From an uncultured Verrucomicrobia subdivision 3 bacterium (GTDB lineage: Bacteria; Verrucomicrobiota; Verrucomicrobiia; Limisphaerales; UBA11358), in contig CAIMLG010000340.1 in NCBI GenBank assembly GCA_903842235.1, positions 1-56,259 of the forward strand: a DNA stretch of 56,259 bases. Reading direction: 5' to 3'. A program made the position numbers and the translations under genes. The notes beneath the pieces were generated by a model that made no database searches, had not been told where the DNA came from, and saw only the letters and a program-made list of their open reading frames with translations. Shown piece after piece: positions 8,412 to 16,084 of this stretch (positions are counted from its first letter, which is position 1; each line of letters opens with the position of its first letter).

Positions 8412-9539
8412 ATGGTAACAATTGAAAAATCACGCTGGCTCATGAAGCAGGCGAAACATTCGCTGGCTGCCGCCGGAGCCGTGGCGTCTGCCTTCAGGGT
8501 GCCGGCGGAATTGCGCGGGGCTTATGCCGGATGGCTGGGTCAGGAAAACCTGGGGGATGAGGCTATTTTTGATGCCATCGCCAGCGAGCTTCATCCGTTG
8601 CATTTGCGCCATTTCGCCGGGATGAAAAAGGAACGGGTCTTGGCCGGCTTGTTCGGTCTTAAGCGGCTTTACCGGTTTGGTGTTTTGGGTGGCGGCACCT
8701 TGATTCTGGGCGGTTATGCCGGCCATTTGGAGCCTTTGCTGGATTGCGGCCTGCCCTGCCACACATACGGCACCGGGGTGCTGGAACCGGATGAGTTGCG
8801 GTTGGCGGGCATTGATTGTGATATTGAACGGTGGCTGAAGGTTTTAAGGCGGATGGGCACACTCCATGTCCGGGGGCCACGTTCCCAAAAGACGCTGGAG
8901 CATATTGGCATCCAAAACGTCAGGGTCAGCGGCGACCCCGCCTTGCTGCACGCATTGGATGCCCTGCCGCCGGGTGCGGAACGTCCGGTTCTGGGTGTTA
9001 CGCTTTATCTGCCGCGCCAACACTACGGTCGTGGTGCGGATTATCTGTATGCCGCCATCCGCGACACGTGCCGCTGGGCGCTGAAGCAAGGATGGACGCC
9101 GAGGCTATTCCCGGTATCCTCGGAAGACTTGGACGATTCCATCCGGCTGGCCCGCGAGTTGGAACTCCCCGCTGAAAGCATCCGCCCGTTCTACCAGAAT
9201 GCTGCGGCCTTTGTTCAAGCGGCAACCGCCTGCCAATTATTTTTGGGTGTCCGCCTGCATTCGGTCATCCTTGCACACTGTGCCTATGTGCCGTCCGTGA
9301 TGGTGGCTTATGAACGAAAAAGCTTTGATTACATGGAATCCGTCGGCATGGAAGAATGGGCGGTGCGGTCTGACCAGTGCGAAGCCACTTCACTGATACG
9401 GTTGCTGGAGAATGTGCAGACCCGGAGAGATGAAGTCCGTGCGACGCTCTTGGCTCAAATCAAATCTCACAAAACTAGCTTGCGAGCCGTCGCCAAGAAT
9501 ATTCTCGCCTGCCAGTTGCCGGATAAGGCGATTCTGTGA
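8412..9539 (+). CDS. polysaccharide pyruvyl transferase family protein
   Basis: This is a 375-residue enzyme of the CsaB/WcaK family, which uses phosphoenolpyruvate to put a pyruvate ketal on a sugar of a surface polymer. Visible family marks are GWLGQENLGDEAIFDAI near the start, GVLGGGTLILGG in the middle, and GVRLHSVILA with PSVMVAYERKSFDYM near the end, where the conserved R-x-H and K-x-x-x-Y lie. Its stop overlaps the next gene's GTG start by 4 bp (9536-9539). A pyruvyl group would give the polysaccharide a negative charge. A few family members have other activities, so the donor is inferred. Confidence 0.85.
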   Translation: MVTIEKSRWLMKQAKHSLAAAGAVASAFRVPAELRGAYAGWLGQENLGDEAIFDAIASELHPLHLRHFAGMKKERVLAGLFGLKRLYRFGVLGGGTLILGGYAGHLEPLLDCGLPCHTYGTGVLEPDELRLAGIDCDIERWLKVLRRMGTLHVRGPRSQKTLEHIGIQNVRVSGDPALLHALDALPPGAERPVLGVTLYLPRQHYGRGADYLYAAIRDTCRWALKQGWTPRLFPVSSEDLDDSIRLARELELPAESIRPFYQNAAAFVQAATACQLFLGVRLHSVILAHCAYVPSVMVAYERKSFDYMESVGMEEWAVRSDQCEATSLIRLLENVQTRRDEVRATLLAQIKSHKTSLRAVAKNILACQLPDKAIL

Positions 9540-10441
9540 CCAAGAGCTGTATGAATCCCGATTTGATAAGCATCATCATTGTCACAAGAAACCGGCCGCA
9601 GTCCCTGACCGATTGTCTGGCGCGGACGCGGAAGGTTTTGCCACCGGAAATCCGTATCATTGTGTTTGACGATGCCTCCACGGATGCGAGGCGGGTGAAA
9701 GACATCATTGAAGGACATCCGAATACCCTTTGCCTGCGTTCCGAAAACTGGGTCGGCCCCGGCGAAGGCCGCAACCGCTGTCTTCTAGCCGCCAAGACGC
9801 CGTTTTGTTTCTCGATGGATGATGATTGCTATCTGGATTCCGTTCCCGACCTGTCCCGCTGGCTGGCTGACCGGCCGGAAGACCGGGATATTGCGGCGGT
9901 CGGGTTCCGGCTTCGCAATCTGCCGGCAGGGGACTTGGCGCCCCCTTCAAATGTGCCGGGTGAATCCGGCGGCGGTTTCCTAGGCGGGGGCAATCTATTG
10001 CGTAGGTCGGCCATGTTGCGTTCAGGCGGCTATCTGGACTGGCTGGTCTTTGCCGGCGAAGATACGGAGCTGGCGATGCGACTCCGGCGGTTGGGTTATC
10101 GCGTCTGGTATGATCCCTCGGTGGTTGTCCAGCACGCCCGTTCGGATGAAGGGCGTGACTGGCACTGGGGTTCGTTTTATTATATCCGAAATCGAGTGCT
10201 GATCAATGCCATCCATGGTGGAAAGTTTCTCGGAGTGCCACTGGGACTTGCCAGCGCGCTGCGGCTGGGCATCTTTCACGCGGATCATCGCAGCGCGACG
10301 TTTGGCGGAATTTGGGCTGGCCTGCGGTTGCTGCCCAAGTGTTTTCGGGCCCGCAGGGATTTGTTCAGTGTTCAGCGCCAACACCCGCCAATGGGTTCCA
10401 ACAACTCTGAAAATTATCAGAACCAAAGTTCAGTCAAATGA
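9536..10441 (+). CDS. GT2 family glycosyltransferase
   Basis: This is a GT-A fold inverting glycosyltransferase of 301 residues. The N-terminus has ISIIIVTRNRP, then VFDDASTD, and the metal-binding DxD-type motif SMDDDCY. The conserved FAGEDTELAMRLRRLGY carries the catalytic-base region (ED). The C-terminal ~60 residues resemble rhamnosyltransferase-type members, with a short amphipathic or membrane-associated stretch. The GTG start overlaps the previous stop; ATG 9551 is an alternative that drops five residues. It overlaps the next gene by ATGA (10438-10441). Confidence 0.87.
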   Translation: MTKSCMNPDLISIIIVTRNRPQSLTDCLARTRKVLPPEIRIIVFDDASTDARRVKDIIEGHPNTLCLRSENWVGPGEGRNRCLLAAKTPFCFSMDDDCYLDSVPDLSRWLADRPEDRDIAAVGFRLRNLPAGDLAPPSNVPGESGGGFLGGGNLLRRSAMLRSGGYLDWLVFAGEDTELAMRLRRLGYRVWYDPSVVVQHARSDEGRDWHWGSFYYIRNRVLINAIHGGKFLGVPLGLASALRLGIFHADHRSATFGGIWAGLRLLPKCFRARRDLFSVQRQHPPMGSNNSENYQNQSSVK

Positions 10442-11907
10442 AGAAAGATGTAACAAGTGCTCAAAAGCGACCGGTTAAGTCCGGCCGGTTCGCTGGCGAA
10501 TCCTCAGCTTTGAGCCAACGGGTATTCTCTACGCTGGACATGGTCATGTGTATGGTGGTTATTGCCGGCTGTATCTCGCTGCATTTTGCTGCGCTCTTTC
10601 ACCAGTTGGTATTGCCCATTGAGGTCGGACTGTCGCTGTTCAGTTTTGCCACGCCTATTTCGGGATTGCTTTATCTTTCGGCGGCACAGGTCATTCCCGA
10701 CCCGCCGGAGTTTCCGCTGTCCTGCGCGCAAATGGCCGTAGCCGGCTTTTTTGTGTGGCAGTTGATGACTGGGAAAGCAATGGATCTATTCCGCTGGGGT
10801 CGTCCATTATGGATGACCGTTGCCCCCTTTTTCGTATGGGGTGCAGGAATGTCCCTGATGCATGGGGATTACCAATTCGGGTTGTTGCTGGTTTTTTCCA
10901 TCCTGACAGGCTGCGCCGTGGCGGCTCTGGTTGCACAATCCGGAAACCGATTGGTGACGTGCGTGGCGGCGTTCCTGGTTGGGCAGGCGCTGGCCATGTG
11001 CCTATTTTGGATACTGAAACTCCATCTGGGTGAGCCCACCCAGTCCTTTGACATCGAACTTTACGGCGATTCAACTATGGCAGGAGCACGCATTGGCACG
11101 GCCAGAGGTAATGCCAATATGCTCGGCCCGCCGATGGCGCTGGTTTGCATGGCTGCCATCGGCTGGTTTTTCAGCCGGCCAAAACAAAGCTGGCTGGCCG
11201 GACTGATTTCCTTGGCGTGTCTGGCGGCGGCGCTTCCGCCCTTGCTTGGATCTGGCTGCCGGGGGGGCATCATCTCGCTGGCTTGGGGTGTGATATTCCT
11301 TCTGGTTATCAGTGTTTTGGCGGGCAGATTTTCAGTCGGTTTGCCGCTGGCGATGGCGGCTGTTGCTGCGGTTCTCCTCTTTGGCTGGCACCGGTTTGGG
11401 TTGGATGAGCATTGGCAGGAAATGTTGGAACGCCAGGAACAAGAACAGGCCGCCGAGGGAACCATCGTTGCAGGACGCACGCTGGAATGGACCGCGGCTT
11501 GGAAAGGGATTCTTGATTCCCCGCTCGTAGGCGGCGGCACGGTTCAGAAAACAAGCTTCTTCGGTATGGAAGAGATGTGGATGTCCCACTCCACCTATCT
11601 GGATGCCGGGTTAGTGGGTGGCTTTCCCGGGATGGCTTTGTTTTGCTGGTTTGTTCTCAAACCCATTCTGGAACTCTGGCGCCGGAAACGTGAACCGGTG
11701 GTAGCCTGGCTGTTGGCGATATATCTAGTCTCGATTGTTTCCATTGGCACCACCTCCTCGATGCAGAGCAAACATTTTTGGATACTGTGGGGGCTGGCTT
11801 CAATCGCTTTTCTACCCGCTGTCGCACGGTTTAAAAACAGAAGGAAACGGCGGAAGACAGAGATCGGAGCGGCCAGCGCCGGAGGTCGGAAGCCAGCGGT
11901 TCAATAG
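10438..11907 (+). CDS. O-antigen ligase/polymerase-like membrane protein (Wzy-like)
   Basis: This is an integral membrane protein of 489 residues with about 11-12 hydrophobic segments. A large periplasmic loop between them carries EWTAAWKGILDSPLVGGG and HSTYLDAGLVGGFPG. That loop pattern (R/E...W...I...P..G.G... H..yl..l...G..G) is the signature of the Wzy_C/O-antigen ligase family. In a locus with Wzx, polymerase is the likelier role than lipid-A ligase. It is coupled to the GT2 gene by a 4-bp overlap. A basic C-terminal tail (KNRRKRRK) should be cytoplasmic. Low sequence conservation in this family makes the exact reaction uncertain. Confidence 0.8.
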   Translation: MKKDVTSAQKRPVKSGRFAGESSALSQRVFSTLDMVMCMVVIAGCISLHFAALFHQLVLPIEVGLSLFSFATPISGLLYLSAAQVIPDPPEFPLSCAQMAVAGFFVWQLMTGKAMDLFRWGRPLWMTVAPFFVWGAGMSLMHGDYQFGLLLVFSILTGCAVAALVAQSGNRLVTCVAAFLVGQALAMCLFWILKLHLGEPTQSFDIELYGDSTMAGARIGTARGNANMLGPPMALVCMAAIGWFFSRPKQSWLAGLISLACLAAALPPLLGSGCRGGIISLAWGVIFLLVISVLAGRFSVGLPLAMAAVAAVLLFGWHRFGLDEHWQEMLERQEQEQAAEGTIVAGRTLEWTAAWKGILDSPLVGGGTVQKTSFFGMEEMWMSHSTYLDAGLVGGFPGMALFCWFVLKPILELWRRKREPVVAWLLAIYLVSIVSIGTTSSMQSKHFWILWGLASIAFLPAVARFKNRRKRRKTEIGAASAGGRKPAVQ

Positions 11908-11934
11908 TCCAAGGGGTGTTTTGATTGAAGATTT

Positions 11935-13092
11935 ATGCCCCCGCACAATAAGCAAAAAGCAGAAAATGGCGGCTTGTTGTTTCTGGATGGACTCCGGGGG
12001 CTGGCGGCTTTTTATGTAATGGTGGGGCACGCCCGCTGGTTGTTGTGGGAAGGCTACAATGAAGGTTTCTTGAAACATCCCGCGAGTTATTCCGCCTTCA
12101 ACAAGGTCTTAATGTATTTCTTCTCGCTTTTCAGGTATGGGCATGAGGCTGTGCTGTTTTTTTTCGTTCTTTCCGGTTTTGTCATTCACCTGCGCTATGC
12201 CCGGCGGATGGTGGAACAGGGCATGGCCGCAAAGTTTGACTGGGCAGCATTTATCTGGCGGCGGGCGCGACGGTTGTATCCACCTTTGCTGGCCGCCATC
12301 GGGCTGGCCTTGATACTGGACAATCTTGGCAAGGCGGGTGGGTTCGCGATTTACAATCAACATACGCCATACCCCTTGATCAATCACGGTATCTCCGTTC
12401 ATCTGGATGGCGGCACCTTGCTGGGCAATCTGGCTTTTGTGATGGACACTTATGTGCCGGTGTTTGGCTGCAACGGCCCGCTGTGGTCGTTGAAATTTGA
12501 ATGGTGGTTCTACATGATCTATCCATTTTTCTGGTGCCTGACCCGCCGGTCGGTTGCGTTGGCTGCGGGCTTGATGGCCGCGCTGTTTGCGGCGAGCTTT
12601 TTCCAAACAGGCTGGCCGCTGCTGTTGCTGCATGATGTGTTCACCGCCATGCTGGCTTGGTGGCTGGGCGCGGTGCTGGCGGATATTTATGCCGGCCGGC
12701 TCAAGTGGCGGTGGCATTGGGTCGCTGTTGGTGCGGGTTTGCCCGGTCTGCTGGCGCTGCGCTACGGAAACCCCTTGCATGATCTCGGCATGGGTTTGAT
12801 TTTCTCTGCCGTTCTGGCCGGCAGCTTCGCGCTTCAAAAACGGCAGCTTCGTTTGTATTGGCTGGAAGGGTTGAAACCTTTGGGCGACATGTCCTACACC
12901 CTTTATGTCACCCATTTTCCCATTCTGGTGCTGGCGGGCGGTTGGTTGATGAGCCGGTCGCCCAAGGGATTGTTGCCGCAAAATTTCGGGTGGGTTTGGG
13001 TGGGCATCGCCTGTACAATGATGTTTGCGTATGGGTTGCACTTTGTAGTGGAGCGTCCGTTTTTGAGCCGCGCGCCGCGGATAAAAACTTAA
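11935..13092 (+). CDS. acyltransferase 3 family membrane protein
   Basis: This is a 385-residue multi-spanning O-acyltransferase. Visible marks are FLDGLRGLAAFYVMVGHARW, the catalytic His region (H in MVGHAR), AVLFFFVLSGFVIHLRYA, and the W-R-R-x-R-R-x-x-P segment WRRARRLYPPL. The end is SYTLYVTHFPILVLAG, followed by a last helix. It lacks the SGNH extension of the protein at 6411-8381. It would acylate a sugar of the glycan, probably before or during flipping. It begins 27 bases after the polymerase-like gene. Confidence 0.87.
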   Translation: MPPHNKQKAENGGLLFLDGLRGLAAFYVMVGHARWLLWEGYNEGFLKHPASYSAFNKVLMYFFSLFRYGHEAVLFFFVLSGFVIHLRYARRMVEQGMAAKFDWAAFIWRRARRLYPPLLAAIGLALILDNLGKAGGFAIYNQHTPYPLINHGISVHLDGGTLLGNLAFVMDTYVPVFGCNGPLWSLKFEWWFYMIYPFFWCLTRRSVALAAGLMAALFAASFFQTGWPLLLLHDVFTAMLAWWLGAVLADIYAGRLKWRWHWVAVGAGLPGLLALRYGNPLHDLGMGLIFSAVLAGSFALQKRQLRLYWLEGLKPLGDMSYTLYVTHFPILVLAGGWLMSRSPKGLLPQNFGWVWVGIACTMMFAYGLHFVVERPFLSRAPRIKT

Positions 13093-13117
13093 CGTGAAAT
13101 TATGACCCTAAAACCCG

Positions 13118-13301
13118 CAGTTGAATCCGCAGATTTCGCTGATGACACAGATTTTGCGGCGTTTTTTATAAGAGAAGGTCTCTTCACCTTCCGGGTGAAT
13201 CCGCAGGTTTTGGCAATGTCTTGTTGGTTCGCGTGGTTAGCGGTTTCAACTGCTTTTTCCAGGATCATCTGCGGAAAGCTGTACAATCTGCGGATAAACT
13301 G
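13118..13301. repeat. MITE-like element with terminal inverted repeats
   Basis: CAGTTGAATCCGCAGATT (13118-13135) and, on the other strand, CAGTTTATCCGCAGATT (13301-13285) form terminal inverted repeats differing by one substitution and one indel. They bracket about 150 bases with no credible gene. Inside are further CGCTGATGACACAGATT- and GATCATCTGCGG-type sequences. The whole sits directly before a glycosyltransferase start and could affect its expression. Confidence 0.55.
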
Positions 13302-13316
13302 ACTGTGGAATTAAGG

Positions 13317-14654
13317 ATGAAAGTCGTCGTTTCCCAAATAGGCGCGCGTGAACATTACGTGGCGGCGCGGGCTTTGTATCAACAGGGTCTGCTGGCCGCG
13401 CTGGTCACGGACTGGTATGCGTTTGGAAAACAAAAAGCTGAAATACTGAAAACTGAAAATCTGAAAGGGAAAAGTGGCAATGAGGAAGGGGAAATCAGAA
13501 ACCAGAAGTTAGCACTTCAACCTCGAACCTATGTCGCCCGTTGTCTGGCATCCGTAATCCGCAACCCATCAGCGTTGGCGGCGCGGTGCGAGGCGATTCC
13601 TGATGGACTGGTCCGGGCGTTCCCTTTTCGCAGCCTGCTCTGGAAATGGCGGGTGCGCCGGCTGGCGGCGCTGGGGCGCAGTTATGAGGCATTCCTTCAC
13701 ATCGATGCGGCGTTTGCCAACACTGTGGCACGTTGCCACCTGCCGCCACATGACGTGTTCTTTGGCTATTCCTACGCGAGTCTGGAAATCATGGAGGCGG
13801 AAAAAAAACGCGGCGGCTTGCTGGTGCTGGACCAGATTGATCCGGGACCTGTGCATTTCCGCATGGTTGCCGAAGAGATTGCTCGGCATTCTGAACTGGC
13901 CGGTCCGTCATCAGCATTTCCTACTGCGTATTTCGAGCGCAACCGGCGCGAATGGGATCTGGCGGATGTCATTGTCGTAAATTCCGAATGGAGCCGGGAG
14001 GCATTGATTTCCGAAGGCGTCAACCCCGCAAAAATCGAAATCCTCCCGTTGGCGTATGAGGCGCTTGCTGAAAATCGGGAATCGGGAATCGGGAATCGGG
14101 AATCGGAACTTCCCTTGCGGGTGTTGTGGCTTGGTCAGGTGAATGTTGGTAAGGGAATTCATTATTTGATGGAGGCCGCACGGTTGTTGGAATCCGAGAA
14201 TGTTCATTTTGATGTGGTCGGGCCGATTGGGATTTTACCGGGGGCCGTGGCTTCCGCGCCACAAAACATGACGTTTCACAGTTCCATCAGCCGCGACCGG
14301 GCGGCGGAACGGTATCAGCAAGCTGATGTATTTGTCCTGCCCACGCTCTCGGATGGTTTTGCGCTGACGCAGCTGGAAGCGCTGGCGCACGGATTGCCGG
14401 TGATCGCCACACCCAACTGCGGTCGGGTGGTGGAAGACGGCAAAACCGGTTTCATTGTCCCTGCTCGTGATGCGCAAGCGGTGGCGGCTACGGTCTTGAA
14501 ATTTGTCGCTGACCGCAACCTTTCGCCATCTATGGCCCGGGCCTGCCAAAATGCCGTAAAAAGATTTTCTGTAGAGGCGTATGGGAAACGTCTCGTGGAA
14601 ATCATCGAAAAGCACCATCGTGCTATTCATCCCAAACTGAAAGTCATCGAATGA
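13317..14654 (+). CDS. GT4-like glycosyltransferase
   Basis: This is a GT-B glycosyltransferase of 445 residues. ATG 13317 was chosen: it is preceded by AAGG and starts the classic MKVVVSQIGAREH strand, while the upstream codons belong to the MITE-like element. The C-terminal donor domain has LRVLWLGQVNVGKG, DVFVLPTLSDGFALTQLEALAHGLPVI and the E-x7-E-type motif. Two repeat-derived linkers lie in the frame: codons 40-66 (KAEILKTENLKGK...) and codons 253-264 (a 7-base tandem repeat between the two domains). Both fall where a loop would tolerate them. It overlaps the next gene by 4 bp. Confidence 0.85.
   Translation: MKVVVSQIGAREHYVAARALYQQGLLAALVTDWYAFGKQKAEILKTENLKGKSGNEEGEIRNQKLALQPRTYVARCLASVIRNPSALAARCEAIPDGLVRAFPFRSLLWKWRVRRLAALGRSYEAFLHIDAAFANTVARCHLPPHDVFFGYSYASLEIMEAEKKRGGLLVLDQIDPGPVHFRMVAEEIARHSELAGPSSAFPTAYFERNRREWDLADVIVVNSEWSREALISEGVNPAKIEILPLAYEALAENRESGIGNRESELPLRVLWLGQVNVGKGIHYLMEAARLLESENVHFDVVGPIGILPGAVASAPQNMTFHSSISRDRAAERYQQADVFVLPTLSDGFALTQLEALAHGLPVIATPNCGRVVEDGKTGFIVPARDAQAVAATVLKFVADRNLSPSMARACQNAVKRFSVEAYGKRLVEIIEKHHRAIHPKLKVIE
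13434..13520. repeat. CTGAAA-type short tandem repeat inside a glycosyltransferase gene
   Basis: A run of imperfect units GCTGAAA / TACTGAAA / ACTGAAA / ATCTGAAA is followed by AGAAACC and AGAAGTT units of 7 bases. It is read in frame as a Lys/Glu/Asn-rich insert. Sequences of the same kind are found at 15787-15811 and in the exosortase gene. Confidence 0.6.
14073..14107. repeat. AATCGGG heptamer, five tandem units, inside a coding sequence
   Basis: Four exact copies of AATCGGG (14073-14100) are followed by AATCGGA (14101-14107). The frame reads through them as ENRESGIGNRESE, between the acceptor and donor domains of the glycosyltransferase. Since 7 is not a multiple of 3, gain or loss of one unit would shift the frame. 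Confidence 0.85.
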
Positions 14655-15772
14655 ACTATTTTATTATAAGTATCATAGCAACCTTTATGGGGGTCTTTGC
14701 CGCCGCCTGCTTGCTGCAGCGGACAGCATCGTCTTTGCAGGCTGGGGTGGAAAAACAAACCCGGATTGAGGGGCCGCTTGGGGCATTCCGCGGCCTCTTG
14801 GCAATCTTGGTATTCATACATCATCAAGATTTTGTTCGCACCTGGATGGTATCCGGGGGGTGGAATTCCAATAATCGTTTGATTTTATTTCTTGGACATG
14901 GGGCCGTGTTTCTTTTTCTCATGATCACCGGATATGTGTTTTGGCTTAAAGCCAAAGTGACCGGCGGGAGGGTTTCCTGGTTCAAAATGGTTGGCTCGCG
15001 GATACGCCGGCTCTCGCCAGCTTATTATTTCAGCTTGAGTCTGGTGCTTTTGCAGTGCGTGCCCCAATTAATGGCCGCCCCGTTTTTAGTGAGTCTCGAG
15101 TTTCTGCTGCGCACCTTGGGGGTAGGACTGGTGTGGTGGAGCAAGATTCCCGGGTTGGAGACCATCAGCCTTAACGGGCATGTGCATTTCATCCTCTTCT
15201 ACCAATGGTGTTTTTATCTGGGCATACCCTTTCTGGCATGTGGTTGCGTCGGTCGCCGGTTTCCGCCGTTTTTCATCCTTTTGACCATGCTCATGATTTT
15301 GGCCCAACGACAGCTCGGAGCTTCTGTTTGGTGGCTGGCCTTTCTACCAGGTATCCTCATTGCCCAAATTGAGTTGTCCGAACCGGTTCGGCGGTTTCTG
15401 GCCGATTGGCGGGGAGGCATTGCGGCCCTTGTCTGGGCGGTGGTGGTTTTGGCATCGGGAGGCATCCGATGGATGCAGTTTGAACTGCTGGCTGTGGTGC
15501 CCTTGTTATGGGTTGTGGTTTCGGGCAACAGTCTTTTCGGCCTGCTCCATTGGGCACCTTTGCGCATCACCGGCAAAATAAGTTACAGTTTCTATTTGCT
15601 GCATGTCATCGTAATCATGGGAATGGTTCGAGTGGTTCATAGCTGGCTTGCGGTTCAGATGCCTGGCCCTGCGAGTTGGGGTGTCTTGGTTTTTGTGGCA
15701 ACCATCCTCATCTCCCTGCTTTCGGCCGCCTGTTGGCGATGGGTCGAGGAGCCGTTTCGTAAATCATCATGA
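14651..15772 (+). CDS. acyltransferase 3 family membrane protein
   Basis: This is a multi-spanning O-acyltransferase of 373 residues, the third in the locus. An N-terminal membrane helix precedes GPLGAFRGLLAILVFIHHQDF (FRGLLA and the H-H catalytic region), then FLGHGAVFLFLMITGYVFW and SRIRRLSPAYYFSL, the family's R-x-x-R-x-x-P/S-x-Y/F segment. The end has KISYSFYLLHVIVI and a final helix with WRWVEEPFRK, also typical. It is translationally coupled to the upstream GT4 gene by an ATGA overlap. The acyl group and target sugar are unknown. Confidence 0.87.
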   Translation: MNYFIISIIATFMGVFAAACLLQRTASSLQAGVEKQTRIEGPLGAFRGLLAILVFIHHQDFVRTWMVSGGWNSNNRLILFLGHGAVFLFLMITGYVFWLKAKVTGGRVSWFKMVGSRIRRLSPAYYFSLSLVLLQCVPQLMAAPFLVSLEFLLRTLGVGLVWWSKIPGLETISLNGHVHFILFYQWCFYLGIPFLACGCVGRRFPPFFILLTMLMILAQRQLGASVWWLAFLPGILIAQIELSEPVRRFLADWRGGIAALVWAVVVLASGGIRWMQFELLAVVPLLWVVVSGNSLFGLLHWAPLRITGKISYSFYLLHVIVIMGMVRVVHSWLAVQMPGPASWGVLVFVATILISLLSAACWRWVEEPFRKSS

Positions 15773-15786
15773 AACATAAAGTAAAA

Positions 15787-16070
15787 CGCTGACACGCTGA
15801 AAGGCTGAAACATGAGATTAAGTGGAGAACTGCGAGAAAGGATCAAGAACTACGCATCGGCGATCATGCAGTGCTATGTGAAATTGCCGAAAGCACGTGA
15901 GGAAGTTCGAGTGTTGGGGAAACAATCGCTGCGTTCAGGAACTTCCGCAGCTGCGCGCGCGCGGGAGGCTTCGCGAGCACGCTCTGTTTCCGAATTCTGT
16001 TCCAAATTGGACGTTTCAGCTTTTGACTTTAAGTTTCAGCATGTCAGCGTTTCAGTATATCAGCATTTAA
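15787..16070. repeat. inverted CTGAAA/TTTCAG repeats flanking the truncated S23-like gene
   Basis: On the left, 15787-15811 reads CGCTGACACGCTGAAAGGC followed by TGAAAC. On the right, 16011-16070 has repeated TTTCAGC, GTCAGC and ATCAGC units, the complementary sequence. The pair brackets the gene remnant as an inverted repeat of about 280 bases overall. Confidence 0.65.
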
Positions 16071-16084
16071 TTTCTAATGTCTAA
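15812..16084 (+). pseudogene. truncated four-helix-bundle (S23/bAvd-like) protein gene
   Basis: Residues 1-68 match the N-terminal half of the four-helix-bundle/23S intervening-sequence protein family: RERIKNYASAI, LGKQSLRSGTSAAARARE and RARSVSEFCSKL correspond to the usual V-LGKQLLRSGTS-xx-A-xx-REA-xx-ARS-xx-EF-x-x-KL. The family normally continues for about 45 residues with an E-x-x-YWL-x-L helix. Here the frame instead runs into a TTTCAG-type repeat that supplies the last ~22 codons. I judge it a remnant. It overlaps the next gene's start by 8 bases. Confidence 0.75.

Noticed and set aside
14073-14107. CRISPR-like or spacer-type repeat
   Set aside because: Units are only 7 bases, contiguous and without spacers; no cas genes in the window.
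15812-16084. diversity-generating retroelement, because of the bAvd-like protein
   Set aside because: No reverse transcriptase and no template/variable repeat pair is present nearby; the gene is also truncated.
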